Virus record (IMG/VR): IMGVR_UViG_3300010354_000045
Coordinates: 97,494 to 161,493 of that record
Length of the DNA stretch: 64,000 nt
Reading direction: 5' to 3' (one strand)
From: a virus
The translations under genes and the position numbers were made by a program. Below, piece by piece: positions 24,929 to 33,352 of this stretch (the stretch's first letter is position 1; each line of letters starts with the position of its first letter). Under the pieces are notes generated by a model that did no database searches, had not been told where the DNA came from, and was given only the letters and a program-made list of their open reading frames with translations.

Positions 24929-26251
24929 TTATCCTAACAAACGCTGTGTTAGTTCTTTAACTCTTAAAACTTCGGCAGATTCTTTTACAGTCTCTTTTTT
25001 ATCTTCTTTGCCCATTGCTTTTTTGATTGCAGCGTCTTTATTATCTTTGTATTCTTTAGAATCTTTTTCTTTCTTACCGTCGTGATCCATGTCACCTTTT
25101 TCTGCTTCAGCTTCTGCTAGAGATTTCTTAGCGTCTTCTTTGACATTTTTCCACATGGTAACCGCAGCTGATTCCATTTTCTTACCAAACTTTTCTCCGC
25201 CCTTCATGCCCCATGTATTGCCTTTGTGCTTAGGTAGTTTAATATCATTGGCTTTATCTGCTTTCTTTTCAGCGGCCGATTTTTCTTTTACTTTGCTAGG
25301 TGCTTCACCGTGCTCTTCATCACTAAAATCTGTACGCTTATGCTTAACACCTGTTGCAGTTTTAGTTAGTTCACCAGTTTTTGTTTTTTTAGTATCGCCT
25401 ACTTTTTCTAATTCTTCTTTGACTTTCTTAGCTTTGCCGCCTTTTTCATCTTTACCTAAGCGTCCTGCAATAACATCACCGCGTGTTACTTTATCGTATG
25501 GTTTGGCATTGTTAGCTAAATTACCATCGCCTTTACCTTCGTCTAAATCTTTTTTCTTTTCTTTGTCTGCTTCTTTATCAGCTTTTTGACTTTGCCATCC
25601 TTGAACTTTAGTTGCTTTAACTTTAGCACCACTTGGTAGTTCTACTTCGCGCTCAGACTTTTTAGCTGGTTTACGATCTTCAGCTTCTGCAACTGCGGTT
25701 TCTGCACCAGCTTCAGCTTTTTTAGTTGGAGCTTTTTTAGCAGCAGGCTTTTTAGGAGCAGGCGCACTTCCACCGTCTGGATTGTGTGGCGGTGGAACAC
25801 CTTTATCAGGAGTAGAAACCCATACTCCGCCTTGAATAGATCCTTCTTTTACTTTTTCAGCTTGGGCTTTTTTAAGTTCTTTCATTTTAGCCTTAGCTTC
25901 TAAAAGTTTATTTTTTAATTCAGTTCTTTGACTTTCACTTAAAACATCGCTATTATCTAACTTATGTCCGTACTCACTAAATTTCATTTCGTATTCTAGA
26001 TAGTGATATACACTGGCAATATAGTCAGCAGCTTTGGTAATCTTTGCTTGTACCCAGGCTTCTAGTTGATCCTGATCCTGGATTTTTTTGAATAGTTTTA
26101 AGCTATAGTTAGCTAACTTGTATAGGTCAGCTTTGGCCATAGCACCTTCATGATCTGTTTCTCCAGGAGGAATAAACCCTTGTGGTTCGTCTGTAGGCAT
26201 AGAACCGCCTAGGTCCATTGGTGCATTCATTTGATCTAATTCTGGTGGCAT
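24929..26251 (-). CDS. Large Lys/Glu-rich probable virion-internal protein
   Basis: 440 residues. A folded, helical region (about residues 38-140, containing ADLYKLANYSLKLFKKI and AADYIASVYHYLEYEM) is followed by ~290 residues of Lys/Glu/Ala/Asp-rich low complexity with short repeated KAEAEAE and MDHDGKKEK blocks, and ends in a helix (VLRVKELTQRLLG). Such composition is typical of phage head-core or DNA-associated internal proteins. A CTAAATA late box lies 24 bp upstream and CGGAGT serves as ribosome binding site. No domain name can be given. Confidence 0.65.
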   Translation of the reverse strand: MPPELDQMNAPMDLGGSMPTDEPQGFIPPGETDHEGAMAKADLYKLANYSLKLFKKIQDQDQLEAWVQAKITKAADYIASVYHYLEYEMKFSEYGHKLDNSDVLSESQRTELKNKLLEAKAKMKELKKAQAEKVKEGSIQGGVWVSTPDKGVPPPHNPDGGSAPAPKKPAAKKAPTKKAEAGAETAVAEAEDRKPAKKSEREVELPSGAKVKATKVQGWQSQKADKEADKEKKKDLDEGKGDGNLANNAKPYDKVTRGDVIAGRLGKDEKGGKAKKVKEELEKVGDTKKTKTGELTKTATGVKHKRTDFSDEEHGEAPSKVKEKSAAEKKADKANDIKLPKHKGNTWGMKGGEKFGKKMESAAVTMWKNVKEDAKKSLAEAEAEKGDMDHDGKKEKDSKEYKDNKDAAIKKAMGKEDKKETVKESAEVLRVKELTQRLLG

Positions 26252-26274
26252 GAGTAAACTCCGTTTTCTTTATG

Positions 26275-26281
26275 TATTTAG
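26275..26281 (-). promoter_or_regulatory. Late promoter box
   Basis: CTAAATA on the minus strand, 24 bp before the ATG at 26251. Confidence 0.45.
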
Positions 26282-27054
26282 CGTTTTATAAATGATTGTT
26301 TTCCAATACTGCCCCCAGTAATAAGGTTAGTACCTTTCATATCTTGGGCGTTTTTAACAGTTCCATCTGGATTTTTAGCAGCTTTTGCTGGTTTGTTTTT
26401 GTATGTAGGACCAATGCTTACATTAGCAGCGCTGGTTGCTCCTGCGGTAGCTGATTCTTCTAAAGAGTTGTCGGAGTTCTTTTGCAACCAACTGTAAGCG
26501 CTGACAAAGTCACTAGGAAAATCTTCATCGTATCTAAAAATACCTGCTGCACGTTTTCTACCTAAATCATCTACAGCATACTTGTAACCTACATCTAAAA
26601 GTTCATCTGCCCTACCACTCGAGTCTAGATTAGGGTTATCAGAAAATACTTTCTTAGCAAGGATTTCGGAATACCTATCGCCGTCTTCGGCTAGACTTTG
26701 TTCGTCATCTTGTGCTTTCTTAGTTAAAAATATTTTACCATCTAGCTCTGGTTTGTTTTTTAATATGGCTAGTGCATAGTTATTTGCACCGCGTTTCCAA
26801 TCAAATACTTTAACTTCACCTTTACTTTTAAGAAGTTTTCCGTTAATTTTAATATACCAGGGGCCGCGATCACGGTCAATTTCTTGCTGTCGCATTTGTC
26901 GTTGCCAATTAGGATCGTCTTCATGCCCTAATTCGTGTTGTAATTCTGCACGTTTAAATGCACGCCTATCAGCATCCATCGCTCGTTGTTCTCTACGTTC
27001 ATAATCCATTGGATTATAAAAACTACTTCTTCTATAAATTTCGTTAAATCTCAT
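26278..27054 (-). CDS. Conserved hypothetical phage protein
   Basis: 258 residues. The first ~75 residues are a long, highly charged Arg/Glu/Gln helix; a small domain (WYIKINGKLLKSKGEVKVFDWKRG...) follows; the end is Gly/Ala/Lys-rich and probably flexible. No enzymatic motif. Coupled to the next upstream gene by a 4-nt overlap and located among virion-like genes, so a structural role is plausible. Confidence 0.6.
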   Translation of the reverse strand: MRFNEIYRRSSFYNPMDYERREQRAMDADRRAFKRAELQHELGHEDDPNWQRQMRQQEIDRDRGPWYIKINGKLLKSKGEVKVFDWKRGANNYALAILKNKPELDGKIFLTKKAQDDEQSLAEDGDRYSEILAKKVFSDNPNLDSSGRADELLDVGYKYAVDDLGRKRAAGIFRYDEDFPSDFVSAYSWLQKNSDNSLEESATAGATSAANVSIGPTYKNKPAKAAKNPDGTVKNAQDMKGTNLITGGSIGKQSFIKR

Positions 27055-27329
27055 AATTTTTTCTCACCTGTAAAGTAAGGTAAACTAAACCAAAGTTTAA
27101 ACCATTCGGGTGTGCCTGGCTTAATATTATTCTCTCTTTGTATTCTGCCGTTTTCACTGCCTGTTACACTAATATTCATTCCTCGCATTTCATGCAACTT
27201 AGCATCTGCTCCAAGACCTGCTAGGTGTTGCATGGCTTTTAATTCATGTATAGGATCGTCGGGGGCAAGATAACAGTCGTCGGGACTGTTTTGATTTAAA
27301 TGTTCAGTAGTGATCCTGTATTGTTTCAT
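27051..27329 (-). CDS. Conserved hypothetical phage protein
   Basis: 92 residues. Contains DDCYLAPDDPIHELKAMQHLAG and ends with the basic YFTGEKKL. I recognise it as a recurring protein of marine T4-like phages with no known function. ATGA overlaps join it to both neighbours. Confidence 0.6.
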   Translation of the reverse strand: MKQYRITTEHLNQNSPDDCYLAPDDPIHELKAMQHLAGLGADAKLHEMRGMNISVTGSENGRIQRENNIKPGTPEWFKLWFSLPYFTGEKKL

Positions 27330-27760
27330 TTTAACGTTGACCTTAACTGCCAGCTGTACTTTTTATGTATGTCTTGTCGTTCAGCTAGGAAGTTTGCAAG
27401 GCCATGATCTCCTGCTTGCTCGGCCATTTCATAGGTAATACGAAAAATATTAGCCATTTTTTCGCTATCTGATAATAGTTCAGCCACCATTGAACCTTGA
27501 TCTGGTACATCATCTTCGTCGTTAACTACAGATAACATACTAAATTTTTGTAAACTAGCAGGTGTATATAATTGTAATGCTCTCAGTTGTTCAGCAAATG
27601 TATCAATTCCTTCGTAAACTGCTTCGTAAATTTTTTCAAACAACATATGTAGTTGAGGAAAACTTGCTCCTTCTACGTTCCAATGAAAATTCTGTGCTTT
27701 AAGTGCAAATGCATACTCACTGGCAAATGCTGTTTTAAGTGCTAAATGATACTTGTCCAC
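27326..27760 (-). CDS. dps: Dps-like ferritin-family protein
   Basis: 144 residues, start codon GTG with GGAG 8 nt upstream. The sequence has the Dps signature NFHWNVEG...LHMLFEKIYEAVYEGIDTFAEQLRAL: H26, H38, E42, D53 and E57 correspond to the intersubunit ferroxidase ligands. Dps proteins form 12-subunit shells that oxidise and store iron with hydrogen peroxide and often protect DNA. The gene lies between virion-like genes and the NMNAT-like gene, four bases or less from each, so it is expressed with them. It may protect phage DNA or manage iron during infection. Confidence 0.85.
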   Translation of the reverse strand: MDKYHLALKTAFASEYAFALKAQNFHWNVEGASFPQLHMLFEKIYEAVYEGIDTFAEQLRALQLYTPASLQKFSMLSVVNDEDDVPDQGSMVAELLSDSEKMANIFRITYEMAEQAGDHGLANFLAERQDIHKKYSWQLRSTLK

Positions 27761-27761
27761 A

Positions 27762-28754
27762 TTAAACTCCGTATTTGTTCTTCTTAGGTTTAGCTACTGG
27801 GCTTGTTTTATTTACGTCGGCTACTTCTTCGCTACGGTTCCCACTCCAGTTTTGTATAGTACCTGCACCAACTTGTTGAGCAGCCTTTTTAACCATCTCA
27901 AATTCTTCTTCTGTATATGATGAAAGTAAAGGGTCTCCGCCAATCCAATTATCAGCTTCCATTTTAGTTGGATAATCAGGAGCGCCTGCTAATGCAATTC
28001 CCATGCGATAATTCATATAAGCAGATCCTGTACTCATATTAAGTCCGGGTAATGTTGATGCATTTCTCATAGCAGCTTTTTGAGTAGGGTCCATAGGTTT
28101 CATCTTGCCCTTAGCTTCTGCTACTGCTGATTTCTTTTTATCAGGATACTTGTTTAAAAAATATGCAACAACGTCAAACACTGGTAATTCTCTACCTTCA
28201 ACTTCTAAAGTAACGCTGGGTTTAATGCCCATATCTTTATAAAATACTTCTCTATTACCAGATTTTGCTGCTGCCCGCAAATTAGTAGCACTAGCTAGTC
28301 TTTCAGTCTTAATCCAGTCAATTTGATTAAACTTGTACATACCATGCGGCTTGTCACTTGCACCATTATACTGTTGTAACGTTTTAATTAACCACTCTTC
28401 GTCTGTGTAGACTTTTAAATGAACATTTGATCCGTGTTCTTCATATATTCTACTAGCAAGTGTTAGTAGACTTTGTTCAGGGATAACATGCCCAGCAACT
28501 TGCGGCCATACTGCTGCCATGCATTGTAATTTAACATCATACGGTAATGGATCTTTAGGTCCACTAGTAGCTTCGTTTGTGCCCACAAACCATATAGGAT
28601 TTTTACTAGCTGCCTTCCATACTTCTCTGTGACCACGATGCGGAGGATTAAATCGGCCAAAACACACGCCAATAGTTTTCAAACTTCCGTCAAACTCTTC
28701 TCCGCCTTCAGGAACTGTTTCATAAATGTTTTCAAAAAGTTCTCTTAATCTCAT
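27762..28754 (-). CDS. NMNAT-like nucleotidyltransferase with extra N- and C-terminal regions
   Basis: About 330 residues from the ATG at 28754, which overlaps the upstream stop as ATGA (an ATG 8 codons earlier is inside that gene). GRFNPPHRGH at residues 33-42 is the (H/T)xGH nucleotide-binding motif of nicotinamide-nucleotide adenylyltransferases, and SATNLRAA matches their second (ISSTxxR-like) motif. The core is followed by ~130 C-terminal residues of unknown role. The enzyme would transfer an adenylyl group, possibly for NAD synthesis. A 30-residue N-terminal extension before the catalytic core, MRLRELFENIYE..., looks like a capsid-targeting peptide. Confidence 0.78.
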   Translation of the reverse strand: MRLRELFENIYETVPEGGEEFDGSLKTIGVCFGRFNPPHRGHREVWKAASKNPIWFVGTNEATSGPKDPLPYDVKLQCMAAVWPQVAGHVIPEQSLLTLASRIYEEHGSNVHLKVYTDEEWLIKTLQQYNGASDKPHGMYKFNQIDWIKTERLASATNLRAAAKSGNREVFYKDMGIKPSVTLEVEGRELPVFDVVAYFLNKYPDKKKSAVAEAKGKMKPMDPTQKAAMRNASTLPGLNMSTGSAYMNYRMGIALAGAPDYPTKMEADNWIGGDPLLSSYTEEEFEMVKKAAQQVGAGTIQNWSGNRSEEVADVNKTSPVAKPKKNKYGV

Positions 28755-29968
28755 GCTGCTGTTGCTCCTGGGGCCCAAGAAGTGGGGACTATTTTTATAT
28801 TACCATATTTATGATGTTTTTGTGCATAGCGAACATGTCCTTCGCTGTTAGTATCCCATATTTCTTTACGAGGCTGTTGCCTAATACCCGCATCTACCTC
28901 GTCTTTCATGTTTCTAATGCCTTTAATTAAAAAGAATATAGCATCTAGGCCACCGGGGTGTGCTTCAATCATGTTTAATATGTGCTGTTGTTTTTTACCA
29001 CTAACGCCTTTTTCTTTCATCCATTGCAAAAAAGTATTTCCCGAAATACTGTTAAAATCTTGTTTACCAGACGCATGTAAATTACTCATCTGATTAAAGA
29101 ATGGATAAAATATGCCATTCTTATCTGGATCTGGTAAACTAGATAGAAAGTTATCTACAGCAGGTCCGTGTTCATTAACATATGCAATCATTTCGTCAAT
29201 GGGACTAGTATCAATTTCTGGTGCAGTATCTGTATATATAGGACCTTGAACAATTAAACCTGGTGTTTGATTAAATTGACTAAAGTCATCCATAGGCTGT
29301 TGAGCACGATCAGGAGCACCAAAAGTTTCAAAATAAGCATGGCCTACCACCATTACCTGCGCCTGGCCTATTCGTGTTCCAAGTTCGCTAGCAGCATCTA
29401 CATGATAACAGGTGTTTGATTTAGGGTTTGGACAAAAAGTCCATACGCCTTTAGGATATTCTTTAGTTGGATTATCTAATCTTTTAGGATTTGCAGGTTC
29501 AACACCAAATAAATTGTCTGCATATACAAACCCTACAAAATCTTCAGGTGTAGCTGCATCAAATAAAGGATAAAGATTAGCAAAATTTGTTGCAAATTCT
29601 TGACGCTTTTTTGCATCTTCAGGAGTTTTAGGATTGCCACTTTTGTTAGCAATAAAATCGTATACTTCTTGAGGACTAGTGCCTTTAACCCCTCTACTCC
29701 ATTGGTTATGTCCTGCTAGTATAAGCGGTCCGCCCTTTTCTTCTCTGCCCCAATATACTTGAGGATTACCATCCCATTTACGTCTAATAGTTGTCTTACC
29801 TGGTTGTTCTTCTGCTATTTCTTTAAAGTGTCCTAGTGCTTCAAGTGTTCCTCTAGATCCTTTAAAAAATACAAGGTGTTCGGGATGATTGAAAGGTCTA
29901 CCATACCTTTCCATGCTGTCGTCTACGTCAGCATTAGCTTCACGAAAAAATAATTCACGTAGCAGCAC
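28751..29968 (-). CDS. DUF6267-like protein with KxDG ligase-type motif
   Basis: 405 residues, start codon GTG with AAGGA 7 nt upstream. The motif IRRKWDGNPQVYWGR (K64-W-D-G67) resembles motif I of nucleotidyltransferase-fold ligases and is the hallmark of the phage DUF6267 family. Residues 22-60 (HPEHLVFFKG...) also fit that family. Activity is unproven; the lysine could be adenylylated. The N-terminus MLLRELFFREANAD is a short amphipathic leader like those of other proteins in this block. It overlaps the NMNAT-like gene by 4 nt. Confidence 0.7.
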   Translation of the reverse strand: MLLRELFFREANADVDDSMERYGRPFNHPEHLVFFKGSRGTLEALGHFKEIAEEQPGKTTIRRKWDGNPQVYWGREEKGGPLILAGHNQWSRGVKGTSPQEVYDFIANKSGNPKTPEDAKKRQEFATNFANLYPLFDAATPEDFVGFVYADNLFGVEPANPKRLDNPTKEYPKGVWTFCPNPKSNTCYHVDAASELGTRIGQAQVMVVGHAYFETFGAPDRAQQPMDDFSQFNQTPGLIVQGPIYTDTAPEIDTSPIDEMIAYVNEHGPAVDNFLSSLPDPDKNGIFYPFFNQMSNLHASGKQDFNSISGNTFLQWMKEKGVSGKKQQHILNMIEAHPGGLDAIFFLIKGIRNMKDEVDAGIRQQPRKEIWDTNSEGHVRYAQKHHKYGNIKIVPTSWAPGATAA

Positions 29969-29971
29969 AGT

Positions 29972-30343
29972 TTATTCCTTATATTTGCCTTCTTTAATTT
30001 GTGTGCAAATTTCTTCATGTAACTTTTTACATATCTCGTTGCACACTTCTTCATCTAAGGATCCAGGAAGTTCTCTAATAGGAAATTTTTTGCAATAATG
30101 ATTGTAACTATCTAAAACAGCGGTTTTAAATAGAGTAGGATTTGTTGGTTGTTTTAGATCTATACGATCTTGGCAGCGCATTATAGCTGGGTACAAATTA
30201 CGACGGTAAATATCATCGTCGTTATTCATAAAGTAGACAAGATCTTCAGCTAGATCAAAGTTAATTTCTCTCTTGTCGCCAGAGTGTTTAACGAATTCTA
30301 GATCTTTGAAATTTTTGCCTTCTATTAAGTCAATAATACGCAT
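29972..30343 (-). CDS. Conserved hypothetical phage protein
   Basis: 123 residues with four cysteines, mostly helical, ending in a Lys/Glu-rich helix. The N-terminus MRIIDLIEGKNF carries an L-x-E/G site near residue 8, like the leaders of neighbouring proteins. A GATAAATA late box lies 44 bp upstream, overlapped by a 7-bp inverted repeat. Function unknown. Confidence 0.65.
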   Translation of the reverse strand: MRIIDLIEGKNFKDLEFVKHSGDKREINFDLAEDLVYFMNNDDDIYRRNLYPAIMRCQDRIDLKQPTNPTLFKTAVLDSYNHYCKKFPIRELPGSLDEEVCNEICKKLHEEICTQIKEGKYKE

Positions 30344-30366
30344 ATACTGTTTCCTAAGAAAATACT

Positions 30367-30394
30367 TACTCTAAATGATTATAGAGTATTTATC
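30367..30394 (-). promoter_or_regulatory. Late promoter box with adjoining inverted repeat
   Basis: GATAAATA on the minus strand (30387-30394) runs into a 7-bp inverted repeat, TACTCTA at 30367-30373 and TAGAGTA at 30382-30388. Other late boxes in the window do not have this repeat. Confidence 0.55.
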
Positions 30395-30412
30395 GCTTTT
30401 GGTATTGCAGTA

Positions 30413-31054
30413 TTATTGTTTTTGCTTGACAATCTGTTCTATTTTAGCTATAGATCCACCTAAATGCATTTTAGCCATCAGAAGATTTTTTTCGCCTTTA
30501 ACATAAAAGTGAGTACCGCCCCAACTTTTATCTTTGCTAAGGCAAGTTTTGCAACTTTTTGTTATTTTTAAATTGTTACTATTTTCTGCCCAATTAATAA
30601 AAGCGTTATGATTTGTAGTAGTTCTACCTAATGTAACTTTATAGTCATAATCTCTTTTAGGCGAAATGATAGTATTTTTATCTAGTACTGTATCTACAGG
30701 CGGTAATGACACATACTTAACTCGATCTTTATCTATAGCTATTAGATTATTAATTTGATTTTGATCGCAAGTATAGACAGTTATATACGGTGATTCTACT
30801 CTAAGCTCGATATTTGTAAAATCTTTTATAACATTGTATAGTTTAAATGCGTAATCTAATTCATTTTGTGTTTTAGTTAAATTCCTATGCCCTATTAACA
30901 ATGATTTGTTATTAGGAGCTATTCTTACTTTTAGTAAATTTTGATAAATTAAATCAAGTTGATTGCCCCTAAAGCTAGAGGCAATTGCTGAAAGTAATAC
31001 TATTTTATAAGGATAAATTCCTCTATAAAGTTTTGTAGTTGTCTTATACAACAT
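30413..31054 (-). CDS. Hypothetical basic protein
   Basis: About 213 residues, strongly basic (Lys/Arg/Asn-rich) with KLYRGIYPYKIVLLSA near the start and a CKTC pair near residue 180. No domain recognised. I use the ATG at 31054; the frame could start at a TTG two codons earlier. It overlaps the ClpA stop by 11 nt, so it is probably co-translated with it. Might bind nucleic acid, judging only by charge. Confidence 0.6.
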   Translation of the reverse strand: MLYKTTTKLYRGIYPYKIVLLSAIASSFRGNQLDLIYQNLLKVRIAPNNKSLLIGHRNLTKTQNELDYAFKLYNVIKDFTNIELRVESPYITVYTCDQNQINNLIAIDKDRVKYVSLPPVDTVLDKNTIISPKRDYDYKVTLGRTTTNHNAFINWAENSNNLKITKSCKTCLSKDKSWGGTHFYVKGEKNLLMAKMHLGGSIAKIEQIVKQKQ

Positions 31055-33302
31055 TTTCAATAGCGTCTACAGTAAGTAACGGGACTTTAGTAATTTTAGG
31101 TTTAGCAGTTAATAAAATTTTATTATTATCAACAGATATAGTTACCCAGCCTCCATTTTTTAAATCCCCAAACAACATCATCTTAGCTAGGTCTCTTTTA
31201 ATTTCTTTGTCAATAATTCTAGCTAACGGCCTAGCTCCCATTTTAGGATCAAATCCTTTATCGATTAACCAGTTAATCGCTTCTTTATCGATCTTAATTC
31301 GAACAGCTTTTTCCTTAACTTGTTCTTTTAGTTCGTCGATAAACTTCACAACAACTTTGGCCATTGTTTCTTTGCCAAGTTTATTAAAAGTAATAATACC
31401 ATCTAAGCGGTTACGGAACTCAGGAGTAAAGAATTTGTTAAGTTCTTTGTCGCTATATTCTTTTTGTTGACTACCGAACCCAATGGCATTTTTTTCTGCA
31501 TCTTGTGCGCCTGCATTAGTTGTAAGGATTAAAACTAATTGACGGCAATCTGCACGTTTACCATTTGACCCAGTAACAAAACCATTATCCATCATCTGTA
31601 GCAAAATTGTTGCTACATCAGGATGTGACTTTTCAATTTCGTCAAACAACAGAACAGCATTTGGATTCTCTTGAATCTGTGTAATTAGCAAACCTGCGTT
31701 TTCTTCAAATCCAACATATCCAGGAGGGCTACCAATTAGCTTACTAACACTATGCTTTTCTTGATATTCACTCATATCAAACCGGATAAGTTTAACACCA
31801 AGATTTTTCGCTAGACTTTTTGCAGTTTCAGTTTTTCCACAACCAGTCGGCCCCATAAACACAAAACTACCAATAGGTTTATTTTCTGATTTTAGACCTG
31901 CTTGTGCAACAATGATCTTATCTACAACTTCTTGAATAGCTATGTCTTGTCCGTAAACTTCTGATTGAAGATTTTCTTGGAGTGATGCTAGATTACTACT
32001 TTCTGTTTCCATAATCTTTTCTTCAGGCATCTGAATCATTTTAGCTAGCTCATACTGCACTTCTTGTTCGCCAATAATTTTTTCAGTGCTCAGTTTAAGA
32101 TTAAATCTAGAACAAGCAAGATCAATCAAGTCAATAGCCTTATCAGGTAATTTTTTATCTGTTTGATATTTCACAGACAATTTAATTGCAGCTTGAAGTG
32201 CCTCATCTTTAATCTTAGTACTATGAAACTGCTCATAGTATTTTTTAATACCTTTAAGTATCTGTAATGTAACTTCTTGAGTTGGCTCGTCAACTGTAAT
32301 TCGTTGGAATCGACGCATCAAAGCACGATCCTTTTCGAAATGTTTACGATATTCTTCCCAAGTAGTTGAAGCAATAACCTTAATATTTCCTTTACTTAGT
32401 GCGGGTTTCATCATATTAGCAAGATCGTTAGCGCTATTACCTGCACTACCTGCACCGCTAATCATATGTGCTTCGTCAATAAACAAAATAGTCTTGCCTT
32501 TTTTCTGCAATGCTTTGAGGACAACTTTAAATCTTTCTTCAAAGTCTCCTCGATATTTGCTACCAGCAAGCATAGCACTAATATCTAAATTGTAGACAAC
32601 ATAGTCTTTAAGGAAATCCGGAACAGCACCCTTAACAATATTATAGGCAAGTCCTTCTGCTATAGCAGTCTTACCTACACCTGGATCCCCAACAAGAATA
32701 ACATTATTCTTGCTACGTCTACCTAAAGATAGTGCAATGTTTTCAAGTTCGTCAATACGTCCGATTACAGGATCAATTTTATTTTTCTTAACCTGTTCAT
32801 TTAAATTAGTAGTAAACGCATTTAGAGCTTTGTCGTTTCCAGGATTTGATTCTTCTTCTCCAGTTTCTTCAACTGAATTATTAATATATTCTGCAAATTT
32901 TTCTTTTTGTATATCGGCAGTGGTAATATAATAGTAAGCCCATGATCGTTTTTCGCTCATCATAGCAATAAAAACATCAGTGGGATCAATACGTTGACGA
33001 CCATTAAACAATACCTGTGTAAAAGCTCGATTAAGTACACGCTCTACACTTTGAGTTTTTTTAGGTTTAACTACAACGTCTTCAACAGTAATTTCACTAC
33101 ATTGATTTTGTAAATAGTTAGCTAAATTTTGTTTTAACTCATCGGCATTTGCACCAAATCCTTTAACACAATTGACAAAAGAATCGTCTAACAACATTGA
33201 AAATAATAAATGTTCAATTGTTAGATATTCGTGATGTAATTTTTTCGCCGTATCGATTGCTTTTTCAAATACTGCTTGCAAATTATCGCTAGGTTCAACC
33301 AT
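31044..33302 (-). CDS. clpA: ClpA-type AAA+ unfoldase, full length, with ClpP-docking motif
   Basis: 752 residues, nearly the length of E. coli ClpA (758). The N-domain (YLTIEHLLFSMLLDD) is followed by AAA+ module D1 with Walker A GDPGVGKT (205-212), Walker B ILFIDEAH (about 272-279) and arginine-finger region ALMRRFQ. Module D2 has Walker A GPTGCGKT (484-491), YVGFEENAG, and LLFDEIEKSHPDV. The IGF tripeptide (607-609) that ClpA and ClpX use to dock on ClpP is present. No middle coiled-coil of ClpB type exists. It should unfold proteins and could feed the host ClpP. A weak promoter-like TATAAT lies at 33329-33334. Confidence 0.95.
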   Translation of the reverse strand: MVEPSDNLQAVFEKAIDTAKKLHHEYLTIEHLLFSMLLDDSFVNCVKGFGANADELKQNLANYLQNQCSEITVEDVVVKPKKTQSVERVLNRAFTQVLFNGRQRIDPTDVFIAMMSEKRSWAYYYITTADIQKEKFAEYINNSVEETGEEESNPGNDKALNAFTTNLNEQVKKNKIDPVIGRIDELENIALSLGRRSKNNVILVGDPGVGKTAIAEGLAYNIVKGAVPDFLKDYVVYNLDISAMLAGSKYRGDFEERFKVVLKALQKKGKTILFIDEAHMISGAGSAGNSANDLANMMKPALSKGNIKVIASTTWEEYRKHFEKDRALMRRFQRITVDEPTQEVTLQILKGIKKYYEQFHSTKIKDEALQAAIKLSVKYQTDKKLPDKAIDLIDLACSRFNLKLSTEKIIGEQEVQYELAKMIQMPEEKIMETESSNLASLQENLQSEVYGQDIAIQEVVDKIIVAQAGLKSENKPIGSFVFMGPTGCGKTETAKSLAKNLGVKLIRFDMSEYQEKHSVSKLIGSPPGYVGFEENAGLLITQIQENPNAVLLFDEIEKSHPDVATILLQMMDNGFVTGSNGKRADCRQLVLILTTNAGAQDAEKNAIGFGSQQKEYSDKELNKFFTPEFRNRLDGIITFNKLGKETMAKVVVKFIDELKEQVKEKAVRIKIDKEAINWLIDKGFDPKMGARPLARIIDKEIKRDLAKMMLFGDLKNGGWVTISVDNNKILLTAKPKITKVPLLTVDAIENVV

Positions 33303-33352
33303 TATGTTTCCTTGTTAAGCTGTTAAAATTATACACGAACTATCAGTATATT

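Noticed and set aside
24367-25589. Long plus-strand open frames antisense to the Lys/Glu-rich and peptidoglycan-binding genes
   Set aside because: They mirror low-complexity codon use of the minus-strand genes (Lys/Glu/Ala repeats read as Phe/Ser/Leu), have no ribosome binding site, and do not fit the layout.
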